A stretch of DNA of 64,000 nucleotides from Anaerolineae bacterium (GTDB taxonomy: Bacteria; Chloroflexota; Anaerolineae; Aggregatilineales; Phototrophicaceae): NCBI GenBank assembly GCA_022822305.1, contig JAJEBY010000002.1, forward strand, positions 62,001-126,000. Direction: 5' to 3'. This document shows positions 1 to 9,108 of this stretch, in pieces. The position numbers were made by a program, and so were the translations under genes. The notes below the pieces were generated by a model that saw only the letters and a list, made by a program, of their open reading frames with translations, was not told where the DNA came from and searched no databases. The stretch's first letter is position 1. Every line of letters starts with the position of its first letter.

Positions 1-72
1 CCCCTAAGGGTTAATAAATTCTCGCTGATAAGCGCCTTGGACTTGCTTTTGGACCACACGTTCAAAACTCGG

Positions 73-101
73 TTGCCGCGCCGTTTGAACAATGCTATAG
101 T
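73..101 (+). promoter_or_regulatory. Sigma70-type promoter for the BTAD regulator
   Basis: TTGCCG (73-78), a 17-base spacer and TATAGT (96-101) form a good housekeeping-type promoter. It lies about 85 bases upstream of the ATG at 186. The rest of bases 1-185 shows no gene. Confidence 0.55.
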
Positions 102-185
102 AACCCCTGCCTGAAAGCGTTTGCTTGCGCTGTCGAGCAACGCTTGGTCGCAGCCGCAGCCGAGCAGGCATCGTGAGGTTTCATC

Positions 186-1481
186 ATGTTGCCCAGCGAG
201 ATTTCTAGCGTTACCTTCGAATCGTTTCGAGAATTGACCGATGGCAAAAAGGTCATTTTGCTTTATCCGTGGGCAAACTTCAGAAACGTTTTTTTGAGCT
301 ATTTTTTGAATGACGCCGCGGAGGGACTGCTTTACCACCGCATACCCGACCAATCGCAGAGTCTTGTAGAGTGGGTGGGCGGCTTGCTGCGGGAACTGCG
401 CAAGGTGAAGGACGAATTCGGCAGCAATCTGGCCGAAGCTCTTGAATCTGGGAAGGCCGACGAGATGGGCGCGGCGCTCGCGGCTGACTTGGGAATGCTG
501 GATCAAAACAGTGTGGTTTTGTACATTGATGAGCTTGACCGCGTTCCCCAAGATGCGCATTTCCGGAGATTCGTGCAAGGGCTTGTCGACAAGATGCCGT
601 CAAACGCTCGCCTGGCGATCAACTCTCGCTTGCTCACCTATGAGCCCTGGATTCAATGGGTAAATCGCGACGAGGCCGTCGTGCTGGGTACGACGCATCG
701 CTCCAACAATCTTATGTTTACCAAGGAATCATCGCCGAAGCCGCAACTGGAGATCTACGCGTTTGGTCGGGGGCATGCGGTATCTAACGGCCGCGAGGTC
801 CGACGTTGGGACGGCGCCTTGCCGCGCAATCTCTTCTTTTACTTTATCGACAATCCATTGGTCACGCGCGATCAGGTATTCGAGATTTTCTGGCCCAAGC
901 TGTCGATAAAGGATGCCACCAACGTCTTCCATGTGACCAAGCGCAAGATTTCGGAACGAATATCCGCGCATGCGGATAACAACGAGAGTTTTGAACTGAC
1001 CAACTATTCCAAAGGCATCTACGTGCCCAGCGACAAGATAGTCCGCCATTACGATGTATATGACTTTGAACAAGCGATGGAATCCGCGCTGATGTCGGAT
1101 GATCCGCATGAAAAGGCGGTGCTTTACCGTCATGCAGTTGATATCTACAAGGCGCCATTCTTGCACACGATCAAGCTGCCATGGGTAGAAGCCCGGCGCA
1201 AACAGCTGCAAGTAATGTATGCGGAGGCGCTGATTGGCATAGCGCATCTGCGGGCGCGCGACGGTCACTGGGAACATGCGCTGGGCAGTTATGTGCGCGC
1301 CATCAAGGAAGTCCCCGAGCGCGAAGACATTCACCGACAGGTAATGCAGATGTACGTCAATCTGGATCGAGGGGAAGACGCCCGCCAACAATACGCTGTG
1401 CTGGAACGTCATCTCAAACGGAAATTCGGCGTTGCTCCCTCGAAGGAGACACGCGAGCTGCTGGAATCCATCGACCATTAG
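186..1481 (+). CDS. Winged-helix / BTAD-domain transcriptional regulator with degenerate NTPase-like N-terminus
   Basis: A 431-residue protein. Residues about 1-165 look like a STAND/AAA-type NTPase remnant: the Walker B-like strand VVLYIDELDR is present, but no GxxxxGK[ST] P-loop is seen where it would be expected (KKVILLYPWANF). Residues about 190-285 resemble a winged-helix DNA-binding domain (LEIYAFGRGHAVSNGREV, then FEIFWP). Residues about 290-430 form a bacterial transcriptional activation domain of TPR-like helices (YRHAVDIYKAPFL, VMQMYVNLDRGEDARQQY). Such proteins are SARP-like transcription regulators. The target is unknown and no linked operon points to one. The start has an upstream GTGAGG as a weak ribosome site. 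Confidence 0.75.
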   Translation: MLPSEISSVTFESFRELTDGKKVILLYPWANFRNVFLSYFLNDAAEGLLYHRIPDQSQSLVEWVGGLLRELRKVKDEFGSNLAEALESGKADEMGAALAADLGMLDQNSVVLYIDELDRVPQDAHFRRFVQGLVDKMPSNARLAINSRLLTYEPWIQWVNRDEAVVLGTTHRSNNLMFTKESSPKPQLEIYAFGRGHAVSNGREVRRWDGALPRNLFFYFIDNPLVTRDQVFEIFWPKLSIKDATNVFHVTKRKISERISAHADNNESFELTNYSKGIYVPSDKIVRHYDVYDFEQAMESALMSDDPHEKAVLYRHAVDIYKAPFLHTIKLPWVEARRKQLQVMYAEALIGIAHLRARDGHWEHALGSYVRAIKEVPEREDIHRQVMQMYVNLDRGEDARQQYAVLERHLKRKFGVAPSKETRELLESIDH

Positions 1482-1630
1482 CGAAGCGGCCCCCCATCGG
1501 TTCAACAACAATACGTTGAGGCAAATCGCCTATTTTTGAGGCTGGTGCTATACTACTGGGGCTGTTGTCTGCCTCATTGGCTGCAATGGGCTGGTCAAAG
1601 CAAGCGGTTGATTAACCAAAGGTTTTGTCG

Positions 1631-2080
1631 ATGCTCCAAGATCAGACAATTGAGGACAATCAGTCCAACCTGTGGCGACAGCTCGGACGCTATTTCTCAG
1701 CAGAATACAAAGGCGTATTGATCGCGGCGCTGTTCATGACGATCGTCGGCTGGGGAGGTCTTTTTCATCTGTTAACGGAGACCCGTCCACGTATCGGCGG
1801 CGAGATTTGGTTCTTCTTCATCCTGCTGCAAATCGCGGTGACTGGAACGGCAATACCGGTATTCTGGCTGTACAGCATAAGATCGGCGGACGACGATAGA
1901 AAGACGACGCCTTCGGCTGTTATTGCCCGCCGCGGCGTGTGGGTCGGCATCCTTACCGTATTCTGCGCCTGGCTTCTGATCCCGCGCGCGTTGTCGTTTC
2001 CCATTGTCATTGCTCTTATTCTGCTCTTTGCCGCGATTGAAGTCTTCCTTCGCAACCGAGAGACGGCGCATGAACGATAA
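1631..2080 (+). CDS. Small membrane protein of unknown function, upstream of selA
   Basis: A 149-residue protein with about four predicted membrane segments (roughly residues 31-51, 63-83, 104-124 and 124-141) and a charged N-terminus. The ATG at 1631 is preferred over the in-frame TTG at 1625 because AAAGG (1618-1622) lies eight bases before it. An extended -10 (TGCTATACT, about 1546-1554) may be its promoter. Its 3' end overlaps the selA start by 11 bases, so the two are probably co-transcribed. I do not recognise the family; it could be an accessory or unrelated membrane protein. Confidence 0.6.
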   Translation: MLQDQTIEDNQSNLWRQLGRYFSAEYKGVLIAALFMTIVGWGGLFHLLTETRPRIGGEIWFFFILLQIAVTGTAIPVFWLYSIRSADDDRKTTPSAVIARRGVWVGILTVFCAWLLIPRALSFPIVIALILLFAAIEVFLRNRETAHER

Positions 2081-3434
2081 GCGAGATCGGCTGCGGCGTT
2101 TGCCGTCCGTGGACCGATTGCTATCTCGGAAGCGCGCACAAGAACTGGTTCAACAATATAGCCGCGAGTTGGTTGTCGATTCGATTCGCGACTGTCTGGA
2201 GTCCTCAAGAGAGCGGATCCTGGAAATGCGAGGCGGCGACTATGACGAAGCCGAGCTGCTTGATGATGTGGAAATGCGGCTGCAGCTGGCGTCATGCCCC
2301 AGTCTGCGTCCGGTCATCAACGCAACCGGCGTGATCATTCATACCAATTTAGGTCGAACGCTATTATCCGATGCGGCGCAGCAATCGATCACGACCTTGG
2401 GCGGAGCGTACAACACGCTGGAGTTCGATCTGAAAGCGGGAAAACGGGGCAGCCGGCAGCGTCATGCGAGTCAGCTCCTGTCCGCACTCACGGGCGCCGA
2501 CGATGCGCTGGTGGTGAACAACAACGCAGCCGCCTTGATACTGATCTTAAGCGCCTTGGCGATGTCTCAAGAAGTTATCATTTCGCGCGGCCAGCTGGTG
2601 GAAATCGGCGGCGGATTTCGTATACCGGACATTATGGGCGCAAGCGGCGCCCGCCTGATCGAAGTAGGCACGACCAACCGCACACGTATAGCCGATTACA
2701 GAGCGGCAGTGACCGACGAGACCGCGATTATCTTGCGCGTTCACGCTTCCAATTTCAAGCAGCTCGGCTTCGTCGAGCAGGCGTCGACTGACGAGTTGAC
2801 ATCTTGCGCCCATGAATATGGCTTGCTTGCCGTTGACGATCTGGGCAGCGGAACACTGATTGATACTGCGCAATTCGGCTTGTCCTATGAACCTACGGTG
2901 CAGGACAGTATCCGCGCCGGTTTTGATCTGGTCTGCTTCAGCGGAGACAAGCTTTTGGGTGGTCCGCAAGCGGGAATCATCATCGGCAAGGCAGCATTGA
3001 TCGCGCGGCTCAAAAGGCATCCGCTGGCCCGGGCCTTGCGCGTCGACAAACTGACTTACGCCGCTCTGAATGCCACGCTTGAGCATTACCGGCGCGACGA
3101 AGCGCTGGATTGCGTGCCAGTTTGGCGCATGATCTCGCGCTCGCTTGAAGACATTGAACGTGAGGCGAGCTTGTGGGCCGGGCACGTTGGCGGGACTGTA
3201 ATCGCCGGGGAATCGGCTGTGGGTGGCGGCAGCTTGCCGGGAGCGACATTGCCGACAGCCTTGCTCGCCATCGAATCAAGCGCGCCCGACCGCATGATGG
3301 CGCATTTGCGCGCGTGCGACCCGCCCGTGATTGCCCGCGTATCGGCAGGACGCGTCTTGCTCGATCCGCGTACCGTTTTGCCGCAACAGCGCGAAGATCT
3401 ACTGCAAGCGCTAAAGTCCTTTGTAGCGGATTGA
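2070..3434 (+). CDS. selA: L-seryl-tRNA(Sec) selenium transferase
   Basis: SelA converts Ser-tRNA(Sec) to Sec-tRNA(Sec) with selenophosphate, in the cytoplasm, as part of selenocysteine incorporation. The 454-residue product matches the family length (about 460). It has the fold-type I PLP core with NATGVIIHTNLGRTLLS, the NNNAAA segment, the DDLGSG strand and the PLP lysine in FSGDKLLGGPQAG (K294 with this start). The ATG at 2070 follows GAGACGG and overlaps the preceding gene by 11 bases; the longer open frame from 2004 has no start support. No selB, selD or tRNA-Sec is in this window, so the rest of the pathway must be elsewhere. Confidence 0.93.
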   Translation: MNDKRDRLRRLPSVDRLLSRKRAQELVQQYSRELVVDSIRDCLESSRERILEMRGGDYDEAELLDDVEMRLQLASCPSLRPVINATGVIIHTNLGRTLLSDAAQQSITTLGGAYNTLEFDLKAGKRGSRQRHASQLLSALTGADDALVVNNNAAALILILSALAMSQEVIISRGQLVEIGGGFRIPDIMGASGARLIEVGTTNRTRIADYRAAVTDETAIILRVHASNFKQLGFVEQASTDELTSCAHEYGLLAVDDLGSGTLIDTAQFGLSYEPTVQDSIRAGFDLVCFSGDKLLGGPQAGIIIGKAALIARLKRHPLARALRVDKLTYAALNATLEHYRRDEALDCVPVWRMISRSLEDIEREASLWAGHVGGTVIAGESAVGGGSLPGATLPTALLAIESSAPDRMMAHLRACDPPVIARVSAGRVLLDPRTVLPQQREDLLQALKSFVAD

Positions 3435-3459
3435 GGATCGTCATAATGGAGGTGTATTG

Positions 3460-4698
3460 GTGAAGACCGACTTGGATCGTTTGATGCTGGAACGCGATAT
3501 GGATGCCTTCGTGGTGACCGGCGGCGAGGAACAGAACACCGCCCGCTACTACTTAAGCAACGGCGCCCATATCACCCATGGTTCAATCTTCAAGCTGCGG
3601 GGTCAAGCGCCGACGCTGGTTTGCAATCGCATGGAATTGGAAGAAGCGCAGAAGAGCGGCCTGAACGTAATCACCGATGTTGAGCTAGGGTACTATGAGC
3701 GGCTGATGGAAGTGGATTACGATCGGATCGAGGCTCAGGTATTGTTCATAGGCGATGTGTTGGCGCGGCTCGGCTTGGCGTCGGGGCGGGTTGGCTTGTA
3801 CGGAACCTGGCAGATTAATCAAACGATTGCGCTTTATGAAAGTCTGACGCGAGCACACAAGCACTTTGAGTTTGTCGCCGAAGCGAATAATACGCTGTTC
3901 CAGGAAGCGATGCTGACCAAAGACGCGGACGAAATCGAACGTATCAAATCGGTTGCCCAGCGCGCGAATGCAGTGATGCAGCTAGCTTGGGATTACATCG
4001 CCAATTTGGACGTGGATGGCGAGTACCTTTTGGACGAGGCCGGCGCGCGAGTCACTATCGGCGATATCAAGACCCTGTTGAGGCGTGAACTTTTGGCTCG
4101 CGGACTTGACGACAGCAATACGATTTTCGCGCAGGGGCGTGATGCTGGATTTCCGCACAGTCGCGGTGAGGCGGATATGCCGCTGCAGCTGGGGCAGGCA
4201 ATCGTTTTCGATTTCTTTCCACGCGAGCTTGGCGAGGGCTATTTCCATGATATGACGCGAACCTGGTGCATCGGTTATGCCCCGCCTGAAGTTCAAGAGA
4301 CTTATGATACGGTGCTGGAAGCGTTTGAAATCGCCATCGAAAGTTACGGCTTGGGCAAGCCCATGCACTTGATGCAGGAAGCGGTTCTGGATCACTACGA
4401 AGCGAAGGGCCACGCGACTATCCGCACCGATCCGCGCACGATGGAAGGATACAATCATACGCTCGGTCATGGCGTGGGCATTGATATTCATGAACGCCCG
4501 TCCATCAGCCATACCGCGCGCGACGATGTCTTCCAGGTCGGGAATGTCTTGACCATTGAACCCGGTCTGTATTATCCTGACCGCGGTTTTGGCGTACGTA
4601 TCGAAGATCTTTGCATTGTAGACGAACGGGGCGATCTGGTGTCGCTCTCGCCTTTCCGCAAGGACCTGGTGATACCGCTGAAGACATCCGGAAACTGA
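3460..4698 (+). CDS. M24 family metallopeptidase (Xaa-Pro aminopeptidase/prolidase type)
   Basis: A cytoplasmic peptidase of the pita-bread (M24) fold, predicted to release N-terminal residues before proline or cleave Xaa-Pro dipeptides. About residues 1-150 are the creatinase-like N-terminal domain. The C-terminal domain carries expected metal-ligand motifs: VFDFFPRE, FHDMTRTW, HTLGHGVGIDIHE, TIEPGLY and GVRIEDL. Length 412 is normal. A GTG at 3460 is preferred because GGAGG (3448-3452) lies seven bases before it; a TTG at 3457 is too close. It follows selA by about 25 bases and may be in the same transcript. The exact substrate cannot be read from sequence. Confidence 0.85.
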   Translation: MKTDLDRLMLERDMDAFVVTGGEEQNTARYYLSNGAHITHGSIFKLRGQAPTLVCNRMELEEAQKSGLNVITDVELGYYERLMEVDYDRIEAQVLFIGDVLARLGLASGRVGLYGTWQINQTIALYESLTRAHKHFEFVAEANNTLFQEAMLTKDADEIERIKSVAQRANAVMQLAWDYIANLDVDGEYLLDEAGARVTIGDIKTLLRRELLARGLDDSNTIFAQGRDAGFPHSRGEADMPLQLGQAIVFDFFPRELGEGYFHDMTRTWCIGYAPPEVQETYDTVLEAFEIAIESYGLGKPMHLMQEAVLDHYEAKGHATIRTDPRTMEGYNHTLGHGVGIDIHERPSISHTARDDVFQVGNVLTIEPGLYYPDRGFGVRIEDLCIVDERGDLVSLSPFRKDLVIPLKTSGN

Positions 4699-4719
4699 AG
4701 CATTCTGCTTGAGGCGACA

Positions 4720-6132
4720 ATGACAGGTATGCCAATCCGAGTGGCAATCATCGGCTCCGGACCGTCTGGCTTTTACGCGGCCGACCACCTTCTCAAACAA
4801 GAATCGCCCGAGATCAGCATTGATATGTACGAGCGCCTGCCGACGCCGTTTGGCTTGGTGCGCGGGGGCGTCGCGCCCGATCATGCCAAGATAAAGTCCG
4901 TAACCAAGCTCTACAGCCGCATCGCCCAGCGCGATCGTTTCAGATACTTTGGCAATGTAGAATTCGGCACGGATGTTTGTCGCGCCGATCTGAGCCGTCA
5001 TTATCACGGCATCATTTATGCGGTGGGCGCGCAAACGGACAGGCGTCTAAACATACCTGGCGAGGACCTGCGCAACAGCTACGCCGCGACGGAATTCGTG
5101 GGCTGGTATAACGGTCATCCCGATTACCGACATTACAACTTCGATTTGAGTGGCATCAGACGCGTAGCCGTGATCGGCGTGGGCAATGTGGCGATGGATG
5201 TCGCGCGGATTCTGGCGCGGACGGTCGACGAGTTGTATGAGACTGATATCGCCGATTATGCTTTGGACGCGCTGGCAAACAGCCATGTTGAAGAAATCTA
5301 TGTATTAGGCAGGCGCGGGCCGGCTCAAGCCGCTTTCAGCACTCCCGAGATCAAAGAGCTAGGTGAGCTGGCGGATGCCGATATAGTAGTTGCTCGCGAA
5401 GAAGCAACCCTGGATGAATTGAGTTCACGCCAACTGCGAGAATCTGGTGACCGTTCGGCGACGCGCAATGTCAAGACGCTTCAGGCGTATGTCGAGCGCG
5501 GGATCACCGGCAAGAGCCGCCGCATCGTCATGCGTTTCCTGGTTTCGCCAACGGATATTCTGGGCGATCGTCGTGTCGAGGCCATGCGAATGGTGAAGAA
5601 CGAGCTCTATCTCGATGGACGGGGCAGTCTGCGTCCGCGCGCTACCGATCAGTACGAGACGCTGCCGGTGGATATGGTTTTTCGTTCAGTTGGGTATCAT
5701 GGCGTGCCGCTGCCGGATGTGCCGTTTTATGATGCCTGGGGCACGATCCCCAATGATTGCGGCCGCGTGCTTACTCAGCATGAGAGCGGCGAGTTCCTGA
5801 TCGGCAATTATGTCGTCGGCTGGATCAAACGGGGACCGAGCGGCATCATCGGCACCAACAAGCCGGACGCTGTGGAATCCACCAAGCGCTTTCTGGAAGA
5901 CCTGGATAGAGGCAGAGTGCTTAATCCCGTGGATAGCAGCGATGCGGCGGTCTTGGCTTTAGTCGAGTCTCGGGTACCTGCTTACGTCACGTTCGAAGAT
6001 TGGGAGCGCCTGGACGCCATCGAAACGCAGCGGGGCGCCGATTGCGGCCGGAGCCGAATCAAGTTCACATCGGTCGACGATATGCTGCTGGCGCTAGGTA
6101 AGGACGAGCCGATTTTCAACGCGGGGGACTAG
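4720..6132 (+). CDS. Ferredoxin--NADP+ reductase, adrenodoxin-reductase/FprA type
   Basis: A 470-residue flavoprotein of the FprA/adrenodoxin reductase family, which moves electrons between NADPH and ferredoxin. The N-terminal FAD motif is VAIIGSGPSGFYAADHLL, followed by the hallmark PTPFGLVRGGVAPDH. The NADPH-binding site is VAVIGVGNVAMDVARIL, with the family segment GRRGPAQAAFS further on. The C-terminal GNYVVGWIKRGPSGIIGTNK is also typical. It starts 22 bases after the M24 peptidase and may share its transcript. Its partner ferredoxin is not in the window. Confidence 0.9.
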   Translation: MTGMPIRVAIIGSGPSGFYAADHLLKQESPEISIDMYERLPTPFGLVRGGVAPDHAKIKSVTKLYSRIAQRDRFRYFGNVEFGTDVCRADLSRHYHGIIYAVGAQTDRRLNIPGEDLRNSYAATEFVGWYNGHPDYRHYNFDLSGIRRVAVIGVGNVAMDVARILARTVDELYETDIADYALDALANSHVEEIYVLGRRGPAQAAFSTPEIKELGELADADIVVAREEATLDELSSRQLRESGDRSATRNVKTLQAYVERGITGKSRRIVMRFLVSPTDILGDRRVEAMRMVKNELYLDGRGSLRPRATDQYETLPVDMVFRSVGYHGVPLPDVPFYDAWGTIPNDCGRVLTQHESGEFLIGNYVVGWIKRGPSGIIGTNKPDAVESTKRFLEDLDRGRVLNPVDSSDAAVLALVESRVPAYVTFEDWERLDAIETQRGADCGRSRIKFTSVDDMLLALGKDEPIFNAGD

Positions 6133-6215
6133 TCAAATCGGGCGCAAGGGCGGATGCGACGCGTTGCAGGTTTTGCACGATTGCAACGAACTTTTGCAGA
6201 ATTTGCCGGAATCGC

Positions 6216-6244
6216 TTGACAAAGATGTTAGTATGGCTTATACT
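6216..6244 (+). promoter_or_regulatory. Near-consensus sigma70 promoter for the amidohydrolase-aminotransferase pair
   Basis: TTGACA (6216-6221), 17-base spacer, TATACT (6239-6244). A start of transcription near 6251 gives a leader of about 170 bases before the ATG at 6422. Confidence 0.75.
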
Positions 6245-6296
6245 CTCGAAGTAATAAAGAAACTTATTTCAATCAGTTTTATTGCATCCTCCCCCG

Positions 6297-6320
6297 ACGC
6301 CCCGTACCCCCGCGGGGCGT
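6297..6320 (+). other. GC-rich hairpin in the 6422 gene leader
   Basis: ACGCCCCG (6297-6304) pairs perfectly with CGGGGCGT (6313-6320) around an eight-base loop, followed only by TTC. It lies downstream of the 6216-6244 promoter, so it sits in the leader of that transcript; it could also act as a weak terminator of upstream read-through. The region 6133-6421 otherwise shows no credible gene. Confidence 0.5.
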
Positions 6321-6421
6321 TTCACGTCGTGGCTTTGCGGCGACGTTCAAGCTCCTGTGCAAAGCGCCGTGAATGCGTTAACCTCTGAACGATCGCTTTG
6401 ATGTTGAAACAGGAGACGCCC

Positions 6422-7840
6422 ATGAGCGCTAAAGCCATTATCCTCGAGCATATCAATCAAAATGACGAAGAACTGGCATTCATAGCCAAGGAAATCTGGG
6501 ACCACCCGCAAGTGGCGCTGCAGGAGGAATTCGCTTCCAAGCTGTTGGCGGACAAGATGGCTGCGGACGGCTTTGACATCACCTGGGGCGCCGGCGGCAT
6601 GCCCACGGCGTTTGTAGCTGAGTGGGGAAGCGGATCGCCGGTCATCGGCTTCCTGGGCGAATACGACGCCTTGCCGGGTTTGTCTCAAGAAATGTCGAGT
6701 GACAGATCCCCGATAATGGAGGGGGGTCCGGGTCACGGTTGCGGGCATAATCTCTTCGGCACCGCATGTATGGCGTCGGTGATGGGCCAAAAGGCGGCGA
6801 TGGAACGCGAGGGCATCGGGGGAACCATTCGGTTTTATGGTTGTCCGGCCGAGGAGACCTTGGTCGGCAAAACTTTTATGGCGCGAGATGGCGCTTTTGA
6901 TGACCTGGATGCGGCGATCACCTGGCATCCGGGTGACAACAATCTGACCTGGAATGGGCCGACGATGGCGATGAATTCGTTCCGCGTGAGCTTCTATGGG
7001 GTTGCTGCCCATGCGGGCGCCACACCCTGGCTGGGACGCAGCGCGCTGGACGGAGTCATGCTGATGGATGCGGGCGTCAATTATATGCGCGAGCATGTCC
7101 CGCCCGAATCGCGGATTCACAGCGTGGTCACCAGCGGCGGTCAGGCGCCGAACGTGGTGCCGGCGTTTGCGCAGGTTTGGTATTTTGTGCGGGCGCCAGA
7201 GCGCGCTCAGGTTGAAGAAATGTATCGCTGGATGGGGGACATCGCTCAGGGCGCGGCGCTGATGAGCGGAACGCGGCACGAAATTGAATTGCTCAGCGGC
7301 TGCTATAACATGCTGCCGAACGCAGTGATATCGGATTTGCTGCACCAGAAGATGGCTGAAGTTGACGATATGCGTTTCACCGAGCAGGAGCGCCAATTTG
7401 CCAGAGACTTGCAGGCCACCTTTCCGGATGGCTCGGTTCAGCGCGGTTATGACTGGGCACAGCAATTCACCAGCGTAAGACTTGATCCGGCCGAAATCGA
7501 CGATCCCCTGTGGGAGCGGGTCTTGCCGCCGTCGTCTTCGCCTCCTCTGATGGGCGGATCGACAGAAGTGGCCGATGTCAGCTGGATCACGCCGACAGCG
7601 CAGATTACAACCACGTGCTGGCCACTGGGCACACCCGGTCACAGCTGGCAGACCGTCGCGTCCTGCGGCTCCAGCATTGGCGCCAAGGGCATGATTTTGG
7701 CGGCCAAAACTATGGGATTGGCGGGGCTTGATCTGCTGACGCAGCCGCAGCTATTGGCCAGCGCCAGAGCGGAATTCGATGCATCGCGGGCGGGCAGGGT
7801 ATATGTCAGTCCATTGCCGCCGGACGCCACGCCCCAATAG
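6422..7840 (+). CDS. M20 family amidohydrolase (AbgB / aminoacylase-like)
   Basis: A 472-residue zinc amidohydrolase of the M20 family, predicted to hydrolyse an N-acyl amino acid or aminobenzoyl-glutamate-like amide in the cytoplasm. Metal-site motifs are visible: FLGEYDALPGLSQ, GGPGHGCGHNLFG (cysteine and histidines), CPAEET, and a late GTPGHSWQ. The dimerisation domain lies about 190-310 (NSFRVSFYGVAAHAGATPW). The ATG at 6422 has AGGAG six bases upstream; the open frame upstream to 6398 lacks such a site. The next gene begins at the very next base after its TAG, so the two are translationally linked. Confidence 0.85.
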   Translation: MSAKAIILEHINQNDEELAFIAKEIWDHPQVALQEEFASKLLADKMAADGFDITWGAGGMPTAFVAEWGSGSPVIGFLGEYDALPGLSQEMSSDRSPIMEGGPGHGCGHNLFGTACMASVMGQKAAMEREGIGGTIRFYGCPAEETLVGKTFMARDGAFDDLDAAITWHPGDNNLTWNGPTMAMNSFRVSFYGVAAHAGATPWLGRSALDGVMLMDAGVNYMREHVPPESRIHSVVTSGGQAPNVVPAFAQVWYFVRAPERAQVEEMYRWMGDIAQGAALMSGTRHEIELLSGCYNMLPNAVISDLLHQKMAEVDDMRFTEQERQFARDLQATFPDGSVQRGYDWAQQFTSVRLDPAEIDDPLWERVLPPSSSPPLMGGSTEVADVSWITPTAQITTTCWPLGTPGHSWQTVASCGSSIGAKGMILAAKTMGLAGLDLLTQPQLLASARAEFDASRAGRVYVSPLPPDATPQ

Positions 7841-9004
7841 ATGATCTCCGCACCGACTTCACAGGGAGTCGTGGCCGGCAGCATCCCGCTTTTCGCCGGC
7901 CATCCCGCGCACGACTTGCTGCCGATAGCCGATTTCCAAGCTATCGTCGACGCGGCCTGGAGTAAACCGGATGTGGTACGCCTGTTCAATTACGGCGATG
8001 AACAGGGCGATGCTCGGCTGATCGGCTTTCTGGCGCGGCGGTTGCTAGAGGCAGAGGGACTGCGCGTCGGCCGCGAAAACCTGATGATTATCGGCGGCGC
8101 GACTTGGGGCGTGAACATGCTCACACAGCAGCTCACGGCTCCTGACGATGTCATATTGGTCGATTCGCCCAGCTATCGCGATGCCCTGCATATTTTTCGC
8201 GACCAGGAGCTCGAGATCAGGTCGGTTCCAATAGATAGCGGCGGCATCAATATTGCTGCCTTGACGGAGACCGTACATGCGTTAGTCGAGGCCGGCAAGA
8301 CGCCGAAATTCTATTATGTCGTGCCGAATTTCCAGAATCCCACCGGCATTACATTGTCGCGCGAACGACGGTTGGCGATTATCAAGCTGAGCCGGCGCTT
8401 CGGATTTTCGATCATTGAGGACGATGTCTATCGTGATATCCGCTTTGTTGGGGAATTGCCCGCAAGCTTATATGCGCTGGCCAAGGGCAAAAACGTATTT
8501 CGCCTGGGCACGTTTTCCAAGACGCTGGCGCCGGGCCTGCGCGTTGGCTGGTTGGTCGCGGACAGCGAATGGATCGAGCGGTTTGTCGGCAGCGGCCTGT
8601 TGAAAATGGGTGGAGGCGCGAATCCCTTCACTGCTGCGGTGGTGGCCGACTATTGTTTGAGCGGTCGCTGGGAAGGGCATGTGGCCTGGTTGCGCGACCA
8701 ATATCAACGACGCTGCGAGGTTGCGCTCGCTGCGCTGCGGGAGACGATGCCGGACTCAGTTCGCTGGACCCGTCCGCGGGGCGGCTATTTCATCTGGTTG
8801 ACACTGCCGCCGAACGCGCATGTCGATGACCTGGAACTTGCCGCCAAGCAAGAGCGTGTTTATTTTGCCTCGGGCAAGGGGTTTTTCGTGAATCCAGCGG
8901 ACGGCAAGCGTCATCTTCGTATTTCGTTCAGCTATGTCCCTTTGGATGACATGCGGCGCGGAATCGGGACCTTGGGTGAGTTAATCAAGCGCTTGTCGCG
9001 ATAG
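7841..9004 (+). CDS. PLP-dependent aminotransferase, class I/II (2-aminoadipate transaminase-like)
   Basis: A 387-residue fold-type I aminotransferase. The PLP lysine is K227 in TFSKTLAPGLRVGW. Upstream are YVVPNFQNPTGITLS (cofactor and substrate contacts) and IIEDDVYRD, and the carboxylate-binding arginine is probably in HLRISFSYV. It resembles the aminotransferase half of MocR-type proteins and LysN-like enzymes but has no DNA-binding domain. The ATG abuts the stop of the M20 amidohydrolase with no gap. Together they suggest deacylation of an N-acyl amino acid followed by transamination, which is inference. Confidence 0.85.
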   Translation: MISAPTSQGVVAGSIPLFAGHPAHDLLPIADFQAIVDAAWSKPDVVRLFNYGDEQGDARLIGFLARRLLEAEGLRVGRENLMIIGGATWGVNMLTQQLTAPDDVILVDSPSYRDALHIFRDQELEIRSVPIDSGGINIAALTETVHALVEAGKTPKFYYVVPNFQNPTGITLSRERRLAIIKLSRRFGFSIIEDDVYRDIRFVGELPASLYALAKGKNVFRLGTFSKTLAPGLRVGWLVADSEWIERFVGSGLLKMGGGANPFTAAVVADYCLSGRWEGHVAWLRDQYQRRCEVALAALRETMPDSVRWTRPRGGYFIWLTLPPNAHVDDLELAAKQERVYFASGKGFFVNPADGKRHLRISFSYVPLDDMRRGIGTLGELIKRLSR

Positions 9005-9070
9005 CGTAACCTTATCAGCATGTTTCGCCGTGCTCGATTCGACTGACGATACATAGGCATCCCGCGCCGG

Positions 9071-9099
9071 AAAAGCAAAAGCCCGCGCATGGGCGGGCT
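9071..9099 (-). terminator. Intrinsic terminator after tRNA-Gln
   Basis: On the minus strand AGCCCGC (9099-9093) pairs with GCGGGCT (9086-9080) and is followed by TTTTGCTTTT. The stem can also act on the plus strand for the aminotransferase, but without a T-run. Confidence 0.7.
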
Positions 9100-9108
9100 T
9101 GGCTGCCA

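Noticed and set aside
1..20. CCCCTAAGGG palindrome at the window start as an attachment site or origin box
   Set aside because: Too short, cut by the window end and not repeated elsewhere that I could see.
6164..6388. Plus-strand frame of 74 codons in the amidohydrolase leader
   Set aside because: It spans the promoter and hairpin, has no ribosome site and no protein-like composition.
6347..7642. Minus-strand frame of 431 codons
   Set aside because: Shadow of the M20 amidohydrolase, rich in R, H and Q, no family features.
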